Counted from the stretch's first letter, positions 33,815 to 43,201 are shown. The stretch is DNA of 64,000 nucleotides from Bradyrhizobiaceae bacterium PARB1 (GCA_002256345.1 NKIY01000002.1:186001-250000), one strand, 5' to 3'. The notes: generated by a model from the sequence alone, not told the origin. Translations and numbers: made by a program.

Positions 33815-34387
33815 TTATTTGGGCGCTTCGGCCGGCTTGGCGTCCGGCTTCGCATCCGTCGGCGCAGGCTGAGCAGCCGGAGCGGCTGGCGCGGGCGCCG
33901 GTGGTTGGGTCAAGGCGGCCGGCTGCGGAGTGGCGTTCGGGTTGATCCAGCAGGCATGGACGTGGCGATTCAGGCTGTCCGCAATCTTCGGGTCGATTGC
34001 CGGGCCGAATTTAACCAGGCACCGGAAGGTCGCCTGTACGTGACCGCCGGGGCAGCCGAAACGGTCATACAGATCGAGATGACGGAAGGCGGTGTCGAGA
34101 TCGTCGCGCCACATCAGCACCACAACGCGGCGGCCGAGCCAGACGCATTCCGGATTGCCGGCGGGGCCATTGATGGCCTGAGTCGCCTCGACGAATTCGT
34201 CTGCGCGCTTCTGGCCTTCGCGGGCGACCTCGGCAGGGGTGGGGCCACTGGTCGCAGCCTTTTGTTCCTGGGCGCGGGCGGCGCCGACCGGCGCGAGTAC
34301 GGCGCTCGCACCGAGCAGGACAGCGAAGGCCGGGACGGCCAGGCGACGCATAACCACAGATTGGAACCCGAACACCAGTCGACCCAT
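33815..34387 (-). CDS. Secreted small protein between the two glucan genes (NdvD candidate)
   Basis: 190 residues from the ATG at 34387, chosen because GGGGA precedes it by four bases; the frame extends upstream to 34636 but that part overlaps the divergent gene's leader. A signal peptide spans about 13-40 (RRLAVPAFAVLLGASAVLAP, GAARAQ). The mature core contains NPECVWLGRRVVVLMWRDDL, then DTAFRHLDLYDRFGCPGGHV and QATFRCLVKFG, with four cysteines that could pair. The last 45 residues are Pro/Ala-rich. Its position between the ndvB-like and ndvC-like genes matches the third gene (ndvD) described for the Bradyrhizobium glucan locus, as far as I recall, but I cannot verify sequence identity. A periplasmic accessory role in glucan assembly is plausible. 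Confidence 0.65.
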   Translation of the reverse strand: MGRLVFGFQSVVMRRLAVPAFAVLLGASAVLAPVGAARAQEQKAATSGPTPAEVAREGQKRADEFVEATQAINGPAGNPECVWLGRRVVVLMWRDDLDTAFRHLDLYDRFGCPGGHVQATFRCLVKFGPAIDPKIADSLNRHVHACWINPNATPQPAALTQPPAPAPAAPAAQPAPTDAKPDAKPAEAPK

Positions 34388-34635
34388 AAAGTCCCCGATA
34401 AAGTTGGCCGTCAGCCTTGCGAGAGCGTCGCGGCATGACGTGCAAATGGGTCTCCAATGCGGCGAAGACCTCAGGTGAATCCCATGACGGACATTTTCAA
34501 TTTTGTCCAGAACGTCCGAAGTTGGTCTCATTTCCATGGAGAGAGGGAAGGCAATTGCCCGATCGTTGTTGTCGCGCACTTGGCAGATCGGCGCCGACAA
34601 GCTAATCGACGGACGTTTTTCGGAGGACGGAACCA

Positions 34636-36255
34636 ATTTCCTACCGCACGCCGCTGGCGCTTCTCCTTATCTCACTCGGTACGATCGCAGCGGTGTGGTG
34701 GTGGCTCGCCACGCCGGTTTCGCTCGTGCGTGCTCCGATCGATCCTGCCGCCAAGCTGGAATGCGTGTCCTACGCGCCATTCCGCGGCGAGCAGACACCG
34801 CTGAATTCGACCGCGATTATCCCGGCGGCACAGATCGCCGCCGATATGGTGCAACTCGCGCAAATCTCGAAATGCGTGCGTACCTATTCGATCGATAACG
34901 GTCTGGATCAGGTACCGGAGCAGGCGGCCAAGGTGGGCCTCAAGGTGCTGCAGGGCGTCTGGCTCGGCAGCAACCGCCTGAAGAACGCTGCGCAGATCGC
35001 CGGCGTGGTGGAACTGACCAAGCAGTATCCCAATGTCATCACCGGCGTCGTGGTCGGCAACGAAGTGCTGCTGCGCGGCGAAATGACGGCCGCCGATCTG
35101 GTCGGCAATATCCGGGCGATGAAGGCTCAGGTCGGCAAGCTGCCCGTGACCTATGCCGATGTCTGGGAATTCTGGCTGAAGAATCGCGAACTCTATGACG
35201 CGGTCGATTTCGTCACCATCCACATTCTCCCATATTGGGAAGACCTCCCGATCCGCGCCAAGCATGCTGCGGCGCATGTCGATTCGATCCGCAAGCGGGT
35301 TGCCGTGGCGTTCCCGGGCAAGGAGATTCTGATCGGCGAGACGGGCTGGCCGAGTGCCGGCCGCATGCGCGACGGCGCGTTACCGTCTCGTGACAACCAG
35401 GCACGCGTGGTGTCGGAAATCCTCGATCTCGCCAAGCGCGAAGGTTTTCGCGTCAATCTGATCGAGGCCTATGATCAGCCGTGGAAGCGCGATCTTGAGG
35501 GCACCGTGGGCGGCTATTGGGGCCTCTATGATGCCGATGCGCGTGCGCTGAAATATCCGGCCGGCGTCCCGATCAGCAACTATCCCGCGTGGAAGCTGCA
35601 TATGGGCCTGGGTCTCGGCCTGAGCGTATTGGTGTTCCTGACCGGCATGCTGACCCTGCGCCGCAAGCCATGGTCTCCGCGGTTCTCGGCGTGGCTGACG
35701 GTGGCGGTTTCCGCGACTGTCGCCGGCGCGTTGCTCGGCGTTGCCGTGGACAAGCTGCTCTATGAAAGCTATGGCGTCGGCCGCTCGATTCAGTGGGGGG
35801 CGCTGCTGGCTGCGGGCGTGCTGTCGCCGCTGCTCTGCGCCTATGCGACCATGTCGGGGCACGCGCTGCCGACGTTCCTGGAATTGGTGGGACCGCGGCC
35901 GTATCAGAACCGGACTTGGACCACGGTTCTGCTTGGCCTGACCCTGATTGTGACGGCGCTGATCGGCGCGCAGACCGCGCTCGGCTTCGTGTTCGACCCC
36001 CGCTATCGGGATTTCCCGTTTGCCGCCCTGACCATGGCAGTGGTGCCGTTCGCCGGTCTGATGACGGTGAACCGCCGCGCCGAGGGGACGCGTCCGGTCG
36101 CCGAAGCCACCTTTGCGGGTCTGCTGGTGGCTTCGCTGGTCTATATCGGTCTCAATGAGGGGCCGGATAACTGGCAGTCATTGTGGACTTGTGCAGTTTA
36201 TCTGCTTTTCGCCATTACGCTGTGGCGGGCGCGGGCCGCGCAAATCCAAGGATGA
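34636..36255 (+). CDS. ndvC: GH17 membrane protein, NdvC-like beta-(1,6)-glucan synthesis; probable ATT start
   Basis: About 539 residues if translation begins at ATT 34636, eight bases after GGAGGA (34622-34627). The only other upstream choices after the in-frame TAA at 34603 are CTG 34654 and GTG 34693; the last would remove most of an N-terminal membrane helix (RTPLALLLISLGTIAAVWWW). The GH17 domain (about 40-310) carries GVVVGNEVLLR and ILIGETGWPSAG with the two catalytic glutamates. Seven or eight C-terminal helices follow (MGLGLGLSVLVFLTGMLT onward). Architecture and length fit the 62-kDa NdvC of Bradyrhizobium, needed for beta-(1,6) linkages. The GH17 part is paralogous to that of the ndvB-like gene. 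It is divergent from the small secreted-protein gene and overlaps the next convergent gene by 41 bases. Confidence 0.8.
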   Translation: MSYRTPLALLLISLGTIAAVWWWLATPVSLVRAPIDPAAKLECVSYAPFRGEQTPLNSTAIIPAAQIAADMVQLAQISKCVRTYSIDNGLDQVPEQAAKVGLKVLQGVWLGSNRLKNAAQIAGVVELTKQYPNVITGVVVGNEVLLRGEMTAADLVGNIRAMKAQVGKLPVTYADVWEFWLKNRELYDAVDFVTIHILPYWEDLPIRAKHAAAHVDSIRKRVAVAFPGKEILIGETGWPSAGRMRDGALPSRDNQARVVSEILDLAKREGFRVNLIEAYDQPWKRDLEGTVGGYWGLYDADARALKYPAGVPISNYPAWKLHMGLGLGLSVLVFLTGMLTLRRKPWSPRFSAWLTVAVSATVAGALLGVAVDKLLYESYGVGRSIQWGALLAAGVLSPLLCAYATMSGHALPTFLELVGPRPYQNRTWTTVLLGLTLIVTALIGAQTALGFVFDPRYRDFPFAALTMAVVPFAGLMTVNRRAEGTRPVAEATFAGLLVASLVYIGLNEGPDNWQSLWTCAVYLLFAITLWRARAAQIQG

Positions 36256-36595
36256 GCAGGCCGACCGCAATGCCCGACAGGGCGATGTTGTAGAGTACGA
36301 TGCCAAGACCGGCGGCGATGACGGCGCCGGTGATCAGCACGATCGACGGCCGGAGCAGATTGAGCACCGCGATCACGATCGCGGCGATACCGAACACCGA
36401 ATTCTTGAACAGATAGGTTGCCACCAGCCGGCTCTTGCACAGCATGGTCTGGGAGCCCGCGTCGCAGGCGAGCGCTACCGTGGACATTTCGATGGCCATG
36501 TAACGCAGGTAGATCGCGTAACCGACGGCGGCGAAGCCGACGACAAGCAACCACTGGACTTCGTACGGGCTGAGGCGGAAAGGATCTTTTTTCAT
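36215..36595 (-). CDS. Four-helix membrane protein of unknown function
   Basis: 126 residues from the ATG at 36595. The N-terminus (MKKDPFRLSPYEVQW) is followed by four hydrophobic helices (LLVVGFAAVGYAIYLRYMAI, YLFKNSVFGIAAIVIAVLNL, SIVLITGAVIAAGLGIVLYN, ALSGIAVGLLILGFA). Two cysteines sit in the first loop (ALACDAGSQTMLCKS), on one side of the membrane, and could form a disulphide. Its end overlaps the end of the ndvC-like gene by 41 bases on the opposite strand. I do not recognise the family; proximity to the glucan genes may or may not be meaningful. Confidence 0.65.
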   Translation of the reverse strand: MKKDPFRLSPYEVQWLLVVGFAAVGYAIYLRYMAIEMSTVALACDAGSQTMLCKSRLVATYLFKNSVFGIAAIVIAVLNLLRPSIVLITGAVIAAGLGIVLYNIALSGIAVGLLILGFARPAPATA

Positions 36596-36713
36596 GGTCC
36601 TGACTATGCGGTGGTTCGATCCTGCGGACAAGCTGGGAAGCGGGGAACGTTCTCACAACTGCGCAGAATCTACTTTAATCCATTTCCTTAAATGACTGCT
36701 GAGGCCGGAAATT

Positions 36714-37961
36714 CTACTCCCGGCTAAATCCGAGCATTGTCGAGAGCGAAGGCGCTGGTTTGGTCGCGTGCGCCTGTGTTTCTTCGACCGGCCTGGGTGG
36801 CGGCTGTTCGGATCGTTGCTCCGGTTTCGGAGCTGGAACCGGTTCTGGCTTGGGGGCAACGCGGCGCTGGACAGGTGCCCGCGGCGGTTTGGCGGCGGGA
36901 GGCGTAGCTGCCGGTTGCTCGATCGGGGTGCTCTCGTTCTTCAGAGCGAGGCGCTGGCCATCGAACACCGAAGTTTCGCAGGTGCGCTTGCTCTCGGCCA
37001 GGTTCGCGCAAATCCGCGCGGCCGCAGCAGCGTCGGTAAGCGGCCCGGCCACCAGGCGGAGTTGCATGCCGAGTCCGTTGCTGCGTTCCCGCACGACGAT
37101 GATCGGACGCAGGCCGTTCAGGGCTGGTTGTTTGGACAGGCCGTGCCAGATCGCGCGTAGACCATCGATGGAATTGGCAGCGCCGATATCCACCCCGAAT
37201 TCGGTCCGCGCCACCGGTGTCGCGACTTCGGTTGGCGCGGGGGCCGCGGCAGCCACTTGTACGGAAGGAGCTGGTTCGGGCGTTTTTGGTGCCGCAGGTC
37301 GAGGCTCGACCGCGGCAGACTCGGGGGCGGTCGTGTCGTCAGATTTTGGCGCCATGGGATCGGTAGATGACATCGAACGCGCCGATAGCGACGGCTCGAT
37401 GGCCGCTTTTGCGGTGGACGCGCTGTCCGGTGGCTTGATCGGCATACTCGGCAGATCCGCCGGTGTCGTTGCGGCCTTATCCGTCGCTGTCGAGGGGGGG
37501 ACCGCAGGCTGAGTTGCTGGAGCCGCAATCTGCGGAGGTGGCTCTCGCGGGGGCAGCGACGGCAAGACTTGTCGGGCGAGGATCGAGCCCGTGGCAGACT
37601 CCAGGCCTTTCTCCACCGACGTGAGGCGTGTGAACAGACGATCGCGGTCGCCGTTCAGGGTGTCGATGGCCTGCGAGAGGCGCCGGTTTTCTGCCTGCGC
37701 TTCCTTGGTCAGCCGTTGGAGTTGCTGCTCCTGACGATTCAAGGCATCCGCAGCCGCGAATTGATCGCTACGCAGTTGAATCTCATACCGGCTGGCGAGG
37801 ACAGCGACTGCGACCGCGCAGACGGCAGCCACGCCCCAAGACCCCAGTCGCCACATCAAGCGCCGGACACCCTTCTCTTCATCCGCCAGAAATCCTGTCA
37901 CCCAGCCGCCTTGCGGCTCGGCCGAGAAGGACTCCGCCCATTGGTCGCGCTTGTCAGCCAT
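36714..37961 (-). CDS. SPOR-domain membrane protein
   Basis: 415 residues. A cytoplasmic tail of about 40 residues (MADKRDQWAESF...) precedes one transmembrane helix (GVAAVCAVAVAVLASRYEI, about 43-61). Residues 65-120 form a coiled coil (AADALNRQEQQLQRLTKEAQ). A long Pro/Ala/Ser-rich linker follows, then a SPOR domain (about 250-335: FGVDIGAANSIDGLRAIWHG, PIIVVRERSNGLGMQLRLVA, and GPLTDAAAAARICANLAESK), which binds peptidoglycan with denuded glycan at division sites. A second low-complexity basic/proline tail ends the protein. Localisation to the septum is expected from the domain. It begins 159 bases from the divergent glmU gene. Confidence 0.82.
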   Translation of the reverse strand: MADKRDQWAESFSAEPQGGWVTGFLADEEKGVRRLMWRLGSWGVAAVCAVAVAVLASRYEIQLRSDQFAAADALNRQEQQLQRLTKEAQAENRRLSQAIDTLNGDRDRLFTRLTSVEKGLESATGSILARQVLPSLPPREPPPQIAAPATQPAVPPSTATDKAATTPADLPSMPIKPPDSASTAKAAIEPSLSARSMSSTDPMAPKSDDTTAPESAAVEPRPAAPKTPEPAPSVQVAAAAPAPTEVATPVARTEFGVDIGAANSIDGLRAIWHGLSKQPALNGLRPIIVVRERSNGLGMQLRLVAGPLTDAAAAARICANLAESKRTCETSVFDGQRLALKNESTPIEQPAATPPAAKPPRAPVQRRVAPKPEPVPAPKPEQRSEQPPPRPVEETQAHATKPAPSLSTMLGFSRE

Positions 37962-38120
37962 CCGACGTCTGCGTCGTCCCGTCGCCCCGAATCACGCTCC
38001 AACATTATCAGGAAACCGTCGCCAACCTGTCGTTCTGAAGCCACGGCATGGAGGAAACCGATTTCCGGCGCCGGCGAAAAGCCGCTATGACGTCGACGAA
38101 GCATAAACGAGGACTTTGCG

Positions 38121-39473
38121 ATGACCGGCAGGACCAGCCTTACGATTGTACTCGCCGCCGGCGAGGGGACGCGCATGCGGTCGTCATTGCCGAAAGTAAT
38201 GCATCAGGTGGCCAACCAGTCGCTGCTCGCTCACGTGCTCGCGGCCGCGCCCCAGGGCGCGGGATCCGCGCTCGCCGTCGTGATCGGGCCCGATCGCGCG
38301 GATGTTGCCGCCGAGGCCACCCGTATTCGTACCGACGCCGTGACATTCGTTCAGCGCGAACGCCTCGGTACCGCCCATGCGGTGCTGGCGGCGAAGGATG
38401 CCATCGCCAAGGGAGCCGATGATCTGTTGATTGCGTTCGGCGATACGCCGCTGATTTCGGCGGCGACTTTCGAGCGGATGCGGGCGCCGCTCAAGGACGG
38501 CGCTGCTCTGACCGTACTCGGTTTCCGCGCGCAGGATCCGACCGGTTACGGGCGCCTGCTGGTCGATGGGGGGCAATTGGTCGCCATTCGCGAACAGGCC
38601 GATGCCAGCGAGGCCGAGCGCAAGGTCGATCTCTGCAATGCCGGGGTAATGGCTTTTGCCGGCAAGACTGCGCTTGAGGTGATCGAGAAGATCGGCAACG
38701 CCAACAGCAAGGGCGAGTATTATCTGACGGATGCGGTCGAGATTGTCCGCGGCATGGGCCTCAAGGCGACCGTCATCGAGACCGGTGAGGACGAAGTCCG
38801 CGGCATCAATACCAAGGCTCAGCTCGCCGAGGCCGAGGCCATCATGCAGGCGCGGTTGCGCAGGGCGGCGCTGGATGCCGGCGTCACCATCGTTGCGCCG
38901 GAGACGGTGCATCTCTCCGCTGATACGACCTTCGGCAAGGACGTGATGATCGAACAATATGTGGTCATCGGGCCGGGTGTCAGCATCGCGGACGGCGCTG
39001 TGATCCATGCCTTTTCGCATATCGTGCAAGCGGAGATCGGCAAGAAGGTCTCGGTCGGCCCCTACGCGCGGCTGCGGCCGGGCACCTCGCTGGGTGAGGG
39101 CGCGCGGATCGGCAATTTCGTCGAGACCAAAGCGGCGAAGCTGGCTGCTGGGGTGAAGGTCAATCACCTCACTTATATCGGAGACAGCGAGATCGGCGCA
39201 GGGGCCAATATCGGGGCCGGGACGATCACATGCAATTATGACGGCTTCAACAAGAGCAAGACGATCATCGGAGCCGGTGCCTTCGTTGGCTCGAATTCAT
39301 CGCTCGTTGCGCCGGTGAAGATCGGCAGCGGCGCCTATATCGGATCGGGCTCGGTGATCACCAGCGATGTCCCGGACGATGCGCTGGCAGTGGAACGCAA
39401 CAAGGTCTCGACAAATGATGGTTGGGGCAGGCGCTTTCGCGATAAACATATCGGCCTGAAAAAGTCGGAGTGA
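38121..39473 (+). CDS. glmU: Bifunctional UDP-GlcNAc pyrophosphorylase / GlcN-1-P acetyltransferase
   Basis: 450 residues, a normal GlmU length. The N-terminal pyrophosphorylase starts [20 protein letters not shown], the nucleotide-binding signature, with FGDTPLI and GYGRLLVD later. From about residue 250 the protein is a left-handed beta-helix of hexapeptide repeats ([72 protein letters not shown]). It acetylates glucosamine-1-phosphate and then couples it to UTP, giving UDP-GlcNAc for peptidoglycan and lipopolysaccharide. The glmS gene that supplies the pathway's amino-sugar lies 451 bases downstream on the same strand. Confidence 0.96.
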   Translation: MTGRTSLTIVLAAGEGTRMRSSLPKVMHQVANQSLLAHVLAAAPQGAGSALAVVIGPDRADVAAEATRIRTDAVTFVQRERLGTAHAVLAAKDAIAKGADDLLIAFGDTPLISAATFERMRAPLKDGAALTVLGFRAQDPTGYGRLLVDGGQLVAIREQADASEAERKVDLCNAGVMAFAGKTALEVIEKIGNANSKGEYYLTDAVEIVRGMGLKATVIETGEDEVRGINTKAQLAEAEAIMQARLRRAALDAGVTIVAPETVHLSADTTFGKDVMIEQYVVIGPGVSIADGAVIHAFSHIVQAEIGKKVSVGPYARLRPGTSLGEGARIGNFVETKAAKLAAGVKVNHLTYIGDSEIGAGANIGAGTITCNYDGFNKSKTIIGAGAFVGSNSSLVAPVKIGSGAYIGSGSVITSDVPDDALAVERNKVSTNDGWGRRFRDKHIGLKKSE

Positions 39474-39492
39474 CGACGGCACGTGGCTGTCG

Positions 39493-39711
39493 TCAGTCGC
39501 GCTGTCTGCTTTTGAGGAACCAGCCCCGGCGCGGCGGGGCCTTTGCGGGTTCGTCGGGCAGGGTATTTGGCGGAGGTTCGTGCACCGGCGGCGTTACGGT
39601 GTCACGCATTGGCGGTGGCCAATGCGCAAGGCGGCTGTTGTGCATGTCGATCTGTCGCAACCGTGTTGCTGCGATCGATCGGGGCTCCCGAGGGTCGCGC
39701 GGCTCCCACAT
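39493..39711 (-). CDS. Small proline/arginine-rich hypothetical protein
   Basis: 72 residues from the ATG at 39711, supported by GGAG eight bases upstream. The sequence begins MWEPRDPREPRSIAATRLRQ and ends PPRRGWFLKSRQRD, with a proline-rich middle and no membrane segment. It sits antisense in the 451-base gap between glmU and glmS. The RBS and the non-random ends favour a real gene, but no family is recognised and it could still be a chance frame in GC-rich DNA. Confidence 0.35.
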   Translation of the reverse strand: MWEPRDPREPRSIAATRLRQIDMHNSRLAHWPPPMRDTVTPPVHEPPPNTLPDEPAKAPPRRGWFLKSRQRD

Positions 39712-39924
39712 GACCACTACTCCATTCCGCCTCCGAGTCTTCCGTAACTATGTTGAGGCTTTGTTAAACGCGCGAAGCAAAATGTGCGCGGAGACCCCTC
39801 AACTTGTCTCAATCGGCAATAATTCTTGAGTACCAAGGCGTTCGAGATTCTCGTTAAGAGGGTTCCAGCCTTGGTCCGGACTGCCCGGGACCGCTTTACG
39901 TTTTCATTGGAGATCTATTCACGC

Positions 39925-41751
39925 ATGTGCGGCATCGTCGGAATTCTCGGGCGTAGCCCGGTCGCTGAACAGATCGTGGATTCGCTGAAGCGGCTCGAAT
40001 ACCGCGGTTATGACTCCGCTGGCGTAGCGACGCTGGAGAATGGCGACGTCGCGCGCCGACGTGCCGAAGGAAAATTGAAGAATCTCGAAGCGAAACTCGC
40101 CCAGATGCCGCTCGCCGGCCATGTCGGCATCGGTCATACGCGCTGGGCGACGCACGGTAAGCCGACCGAAGCCAATGCACATCCGCACGCGGCCGATGGA
40201 GTTGCGGTTGTGCATAACGGCATCATCGAGAATTTCAGAGAACTGCGCGTCGAGCTCGAGAAGCAGGGGGCGGTGTTCGCCAGCGAGACCGATACGGAAG
40301 TCGTCGCACATCTCGTCAACTCCTTCGTCAAGAAAGGCGTGTCTCCTGTCGAGGCTGTGAAGCAGGCGCTGCCACGTCTGAAAGGTGCCTTCGCGCTGGC
40401 CTTCCTGTTCAAGGGGCACGACGATCTGATGGTTGGCGCCCGCAGGGGCTCGCCGCTCGCTGTGGGCTTCGGCTCTGGCGAGATGTATCTTGGCTCGGAC
40501 GCCATCGCACTAGCGCCTTTCACCGACGACATCTGTTATCTCGAAGACGGCGACTGCGTGGTGCTGAACCGCAAGGGCTGTGAGATTTTCGATGAAAACG
40601 GCAAGCCCGCGAAGCGCGATGTGCTTAAATCCGGCGCCTCATCATTCATGGTCGACAAGGCGAATTATCGCCATTTCATGGCCAAGGAAATTCACGAGCA
40701 GCCGGAAGTCGTAGGCCACACGTTGGCGCGCTATGTCGATATGGCCAGCGAACGCGTGGCCCTGCCGAGCAAGCTGCCCTTCGATTTCAAAGATATCCAG
40801 CGCATCTCGATCACCGCTTGCGGTACTGCTAGCTATGCCGGCTTCGTCGCCAAATATTGGTTCGAGCGTTTTGCCCGCCTGCCGGTCGAGGTCGATGTCG
40901 CCTCGGAGTTCCGCTATCGCGAGGCGCCAGTGCGTAAAGGCGATTTGGCAATCTTCATCTCTCAGTCCGGCGAAACCGCCGACACTCTTGCCGCGCTTCG
41001 CTATGCGAAAGAGCAGGGAATGCATACGCTGGCAGTGGTCAATGTGCCGACCTCCACCATCGCACGCGAAAGCGAGACGGTGATGCCGACACTGGCCGGC
41101 CCCGAAATCGGCGTCGCGTCGACGAAGGCGTTTACCTGTCAATTGATGACGCTTGCCGCTCTCGCAATCGCCGCTGGCAAGGCGCGCGGTGAGCTGTCCG
41201 ACGAGGATGAGACGAAGCTTGTCCACGGCTTGATAGAGATTCCGCGTCTGATGGCCGACGCGCTGACATATGAGCATGAAATCGAGAAGCTCGCGCGCGA
41301 CATCGCCAAATCAAAGGACGTGCTCTATCTCGGTCGGGGCACCAGTTATCCGCTCGCCCTCGAAGGCGCGCTGAAGCTGAAGGAAATCTCCTATATCCAC
41401 GCGGAAGGTTATGCCGCCGGCGAACTCAAGCACGGTCCAATCGCGTTGATCGACGAGACAATGCCGGTGGTGGTGATCGCGCCCCACGACAAGGTGTTCG
41501 ACAAGACCGTGTCCAACATGCAGGAAGTCGCCGCTCGTGGTGGCCGTATTATTCTGATGACGGATGCCAAGGGCGCGGAAGAAGCAACCGTGGACTCGAT
41601 GGTCACCATCGTGATGCCCGATATGGCGGCCGCCTTCACACCCTTGGTCTATGCCGTCCCGGTCCAGTTGCTTGCCTACCACACAGCCGTTGTCATGGGG
41701 ACCGACGTGGACCAACCGCGCAATCTCGCGAAATCGGTCACGGTGGAGTAG
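39925..41751 (+). CDS. glmS: Glutamine-fructose-6-phosphate aminotransferase (isomerizing)
   Basis: 608 residues from ATG 39925, chosen because the mature enzyme must begin MCGIVGILG so that the catalytic cysteine is residue 2; the open frame extends upstream without sense. The glutaminase half has HTRWATHGKPTEANAHPH and the isomerase half has two SIS domains (ITACGTASYAGFVAKYWFER, FISQSGETADTLAALRYAKE, LGRGTSYPLALEGALKLKEI, HAEGYAAGELKHGPIALID) and the conserved C-terminal DVDQPRNLAKSVTVE. It converts fructose-6-phosphate and glutamine to glucosamine-6-phosphate, the first step toward UDP-GlcNAc. No glmS ribozyme is seen, as expected outside Firmicutes. Confidence 0.97.
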   Translation: MCGIVGILGRSPVAEQIVDSLKRLEYRGYDSAGVATLENGDVARRRAEGKLKNLEAKLAQMPLAGHVGIGHTRWATHGKPTEANAHPHAADGVAVVHNGIIENFRELRVELEKQGAVFASETDTEVVAHLVNSFVKKGVSPVEAVKQALPRLKGAFALAFLFKGHDDLMVGARRGSPLAVGFGSGEMYLGSDAIALAPFTDDICYLEDGDCVVLNRKGCEIFDENGKPAKRDVLKSGASSFMVDKANYRHFMAKEIHEQPEVVGHTLARYVDMASERVALPSKLPFDFKDIQRISITACGTASYAGFVAKYWFERFARLPVEVDVASEFRYREAPVRKGDLAIFISQSGETADTLAALRYAKEQGMHTLAVVNVPTSTIARESETVMPTLAGPEIGVASTKAFTCQLMTLAALAIAAGKARGELSDEDETKLVHGLIEIPRLMADALTYEHEIEKLARDIAKSKDVLYLGRGTSYPLALEGALKLKEISYIHAEGYAAGELKHGPIALIDETMPVVVIAPHDKVFDKTVSNMQEVAARGGRIILMTDAKGAEEATVDSMVTIVMPDMAAAFTPLVYAVPVQLLAYHTAVVMGTDVDQPRNLAKSVTVE

Positions 41752-41818
41752 GCCGGATTGTCGCAGGTCTTGGCCAGCCCGGTCCGGATCGTGATGATTT
41801 CAAGGGCTTGGGTTCCGG

Positions 41819-41850
41819 TTTCGGATGATCTGGGTGGCGATCATCCGAAA
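41819..41850 (+). terminator. Perfect 12-bp hairpin after glmS
   Basis: TTTCGGATGATC (41819-41830) and GATCATCCGAAA (41839-41850) are exactly complementary with an eight-base loop, 68 bases after the glmS stop. No T run follows, so it is either a weak terminator, an mRNA-stabilising hairpin or an operator for the following gene. Confidence 0.5.
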
Positions 41851-41951
41851 GGTGACTTTCCCCGCGCTGGCAAAACTCTGCTAGGATACCCACAAAAGGG
41901 ACCGGCTTGCAGATGCGGCCGCGCCTGCCAGATGTTGACGCCGAGAGTTTG

Positions 41952-42716
41952 ATGCAGCCCACCGAACTGCCGCCGACCCTGCCTTTGGGCGAACCGCCGC
42001 ATGAAGCCCCGCGGGGCGTCATGGCGCGCATTCGCAATTACTTCCTCACCGGCCTGATTGTGGCCGGGCCGATTGCCATCACCTTCTATCTGACCTGGTG
42101 GTTTGTCACCTGGGTTGATGCCATCGTGCGCCCCCTGGTGCCGGAGGCGTATCGTCCGGAGCAGTGGCTGCCTTACGGTATTCCGGGCTCCGGCCTGGTG
42201 GTCGCCTTCGTCGCTCTGACGCTGCTCGGCTTCCTCACGGCAAACCTCGTCGGCCGTTCGCTGGTCGATCTCGGCGAGAACCTGCTCGGCCGTATGCCGG
42301 TGGTGCGCGCAATCTATCGCGGGCTCAAGCAAGTATTCGAGACGCTGTTCTCCGGTAACGGGTCGAGCTTTCGCAAAGTCGGAATGGTGGAGTTTCCGTC
42401 GCCGGGCATGTGGTCGATCGTGTTGATCTCGCAGCCGCCGAGCGTCGAGGTGTCGAGCAAGCTTCCGAGCGAGGAAGAGCACATTTCGGTGTTTCTGCCT
42501 TGCGCGCCGAATCCGACCACCGGCTTTTTCTTCTATGTGCCGAAGAGCAAGCTGATCGAGATCGATATGTCTGCGGAGGCTGCGGCGACCCTGATCATGT
42601 CGGCCGGCGTCGTGCAACCCGGCTCGGATCCGCAGAAGAAGATCGCCGCCCTGGCGGAGATGGCAAAGAAGTCGCGTGCCGTGCAGGCTGTGAAGCAGCC
42701 GGCGCAGGTCGATTAA
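41952..42716 (+). CDS. DUF502 inner-membrane protein
   Basis: 254 residues from the ATG at 41952; ATG 41913 and TTG 41907 in the same frame are alternatives, so the start is uncertain. The basic N-terminus leads into two membrane helices (YFLTGLIVAGPIAITFYLTW, LVVAFVALTLLGFLTANLVG) separated by a short loop. The DUF502 signature follows: ENLLGRMPVVRAIYRGLKQV, then FRKVGMVEFPSPGMWSIVLI and VFLPCAPNPTTGFFFYVPKS. Members are widespread in proteobacteria and plants; plant members (LCV-like/COV) affect vesicle traffic or vascular patterning, but no bacterial role is settled. It seems monocistronic or loosely linked to glmS. Confidence 0.82.
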   Translation: MQPTELPPTLPLGEPPHEAPRGVMARIRNYFLTGLIVAGPIAITFYLTWWFVTWVDAIVRPLVPEAYRPEQWLPYGIPGSGLVVAFVALTLLGFLTANLVGRSLVDLGENLLGRMPVVRAIYRGLKQVFETLFSGNGSSFRKVGMVEFPSPGMWSIVLISQPPSVEVSSKLPSEEEHISVFLPCAPNPTTGFFFYVPKSKLIEIDMSAEAAATLIMSAGVVQPGSDPQKKIAALAEMAKKSRAVQAVKQPAQVD

Positions 42717-42843
42717 GCCGGCCTGATCCAGTACGGCCTGGCAGAACGGCCACCACGAGCGGCTGCATTTGCCCTTAAAAAGACACCGCAGCATTCTCGA
42801 TGCGTTGGCTTACCTATGTCTCCGGGGCAGGCACGATAGAGAC

Positions 42844-42920
42844 TGGCGATCCCAGCAGGACTCGAACCTGCAACCCGCGGAGTAGAAATCCGCTACTCTA
42901 TCCAGTTGAGCTATGGGACC
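42844..42920 (-). tRNA. tRNA-Arg (anticodon TCT)
   Basis: On the minus strand the acceptor GGTCCCA pairs with TGGGATC, followed by G and an encoded CCA. The D arm (TAGCTCAACTGGATAGAG), anticodon stem GCGGA/TCCGC with TCT in the loop and T arm (GGTTCGAGTCC) are complete. No integration scar is visible on either side. Confidence 0.95.
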
Positions 42921-43201
42921 GTTGGGGTGTTCATAGCATGCCCTTATGAAAAATCCGCCCCCGGGCCAAGTCCGTTCCGAACCGTTTTCCCCGTGGATAC
43001 GACCAAAGGATGGCGAGGTGGCTTTGCCATTTCGGTAACCGGTCGTCATCCTGTTATTGGACGATGCCCGACGCTGCCGGACTCAATGCGATCTCGCCGC
43101 TTGCAGGTCGCCTGTCCAGTGTCGGCTTGGGCCATGAGTCCGTCACCATTTTGCGCAAATCTGGGCGCCGAGCGGCGTTCGTCCGTGCAGGGGAGTCTAC
43201 C

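Noticed and set aside
34503-34898. A plus-strand frame overlapping the start of the ndvC-like gene
   Set aside because: It uses a different frame from the GH17 domain and ends inside it; no family resemblance.
39474-39924. glmS ribozyme upstream of glmS
   Set aside because: No ribozyme-like pseudoknot core was seen, and glmS ribozymes are known from Firmicutes and relatives rather than alphaproteobacteria.
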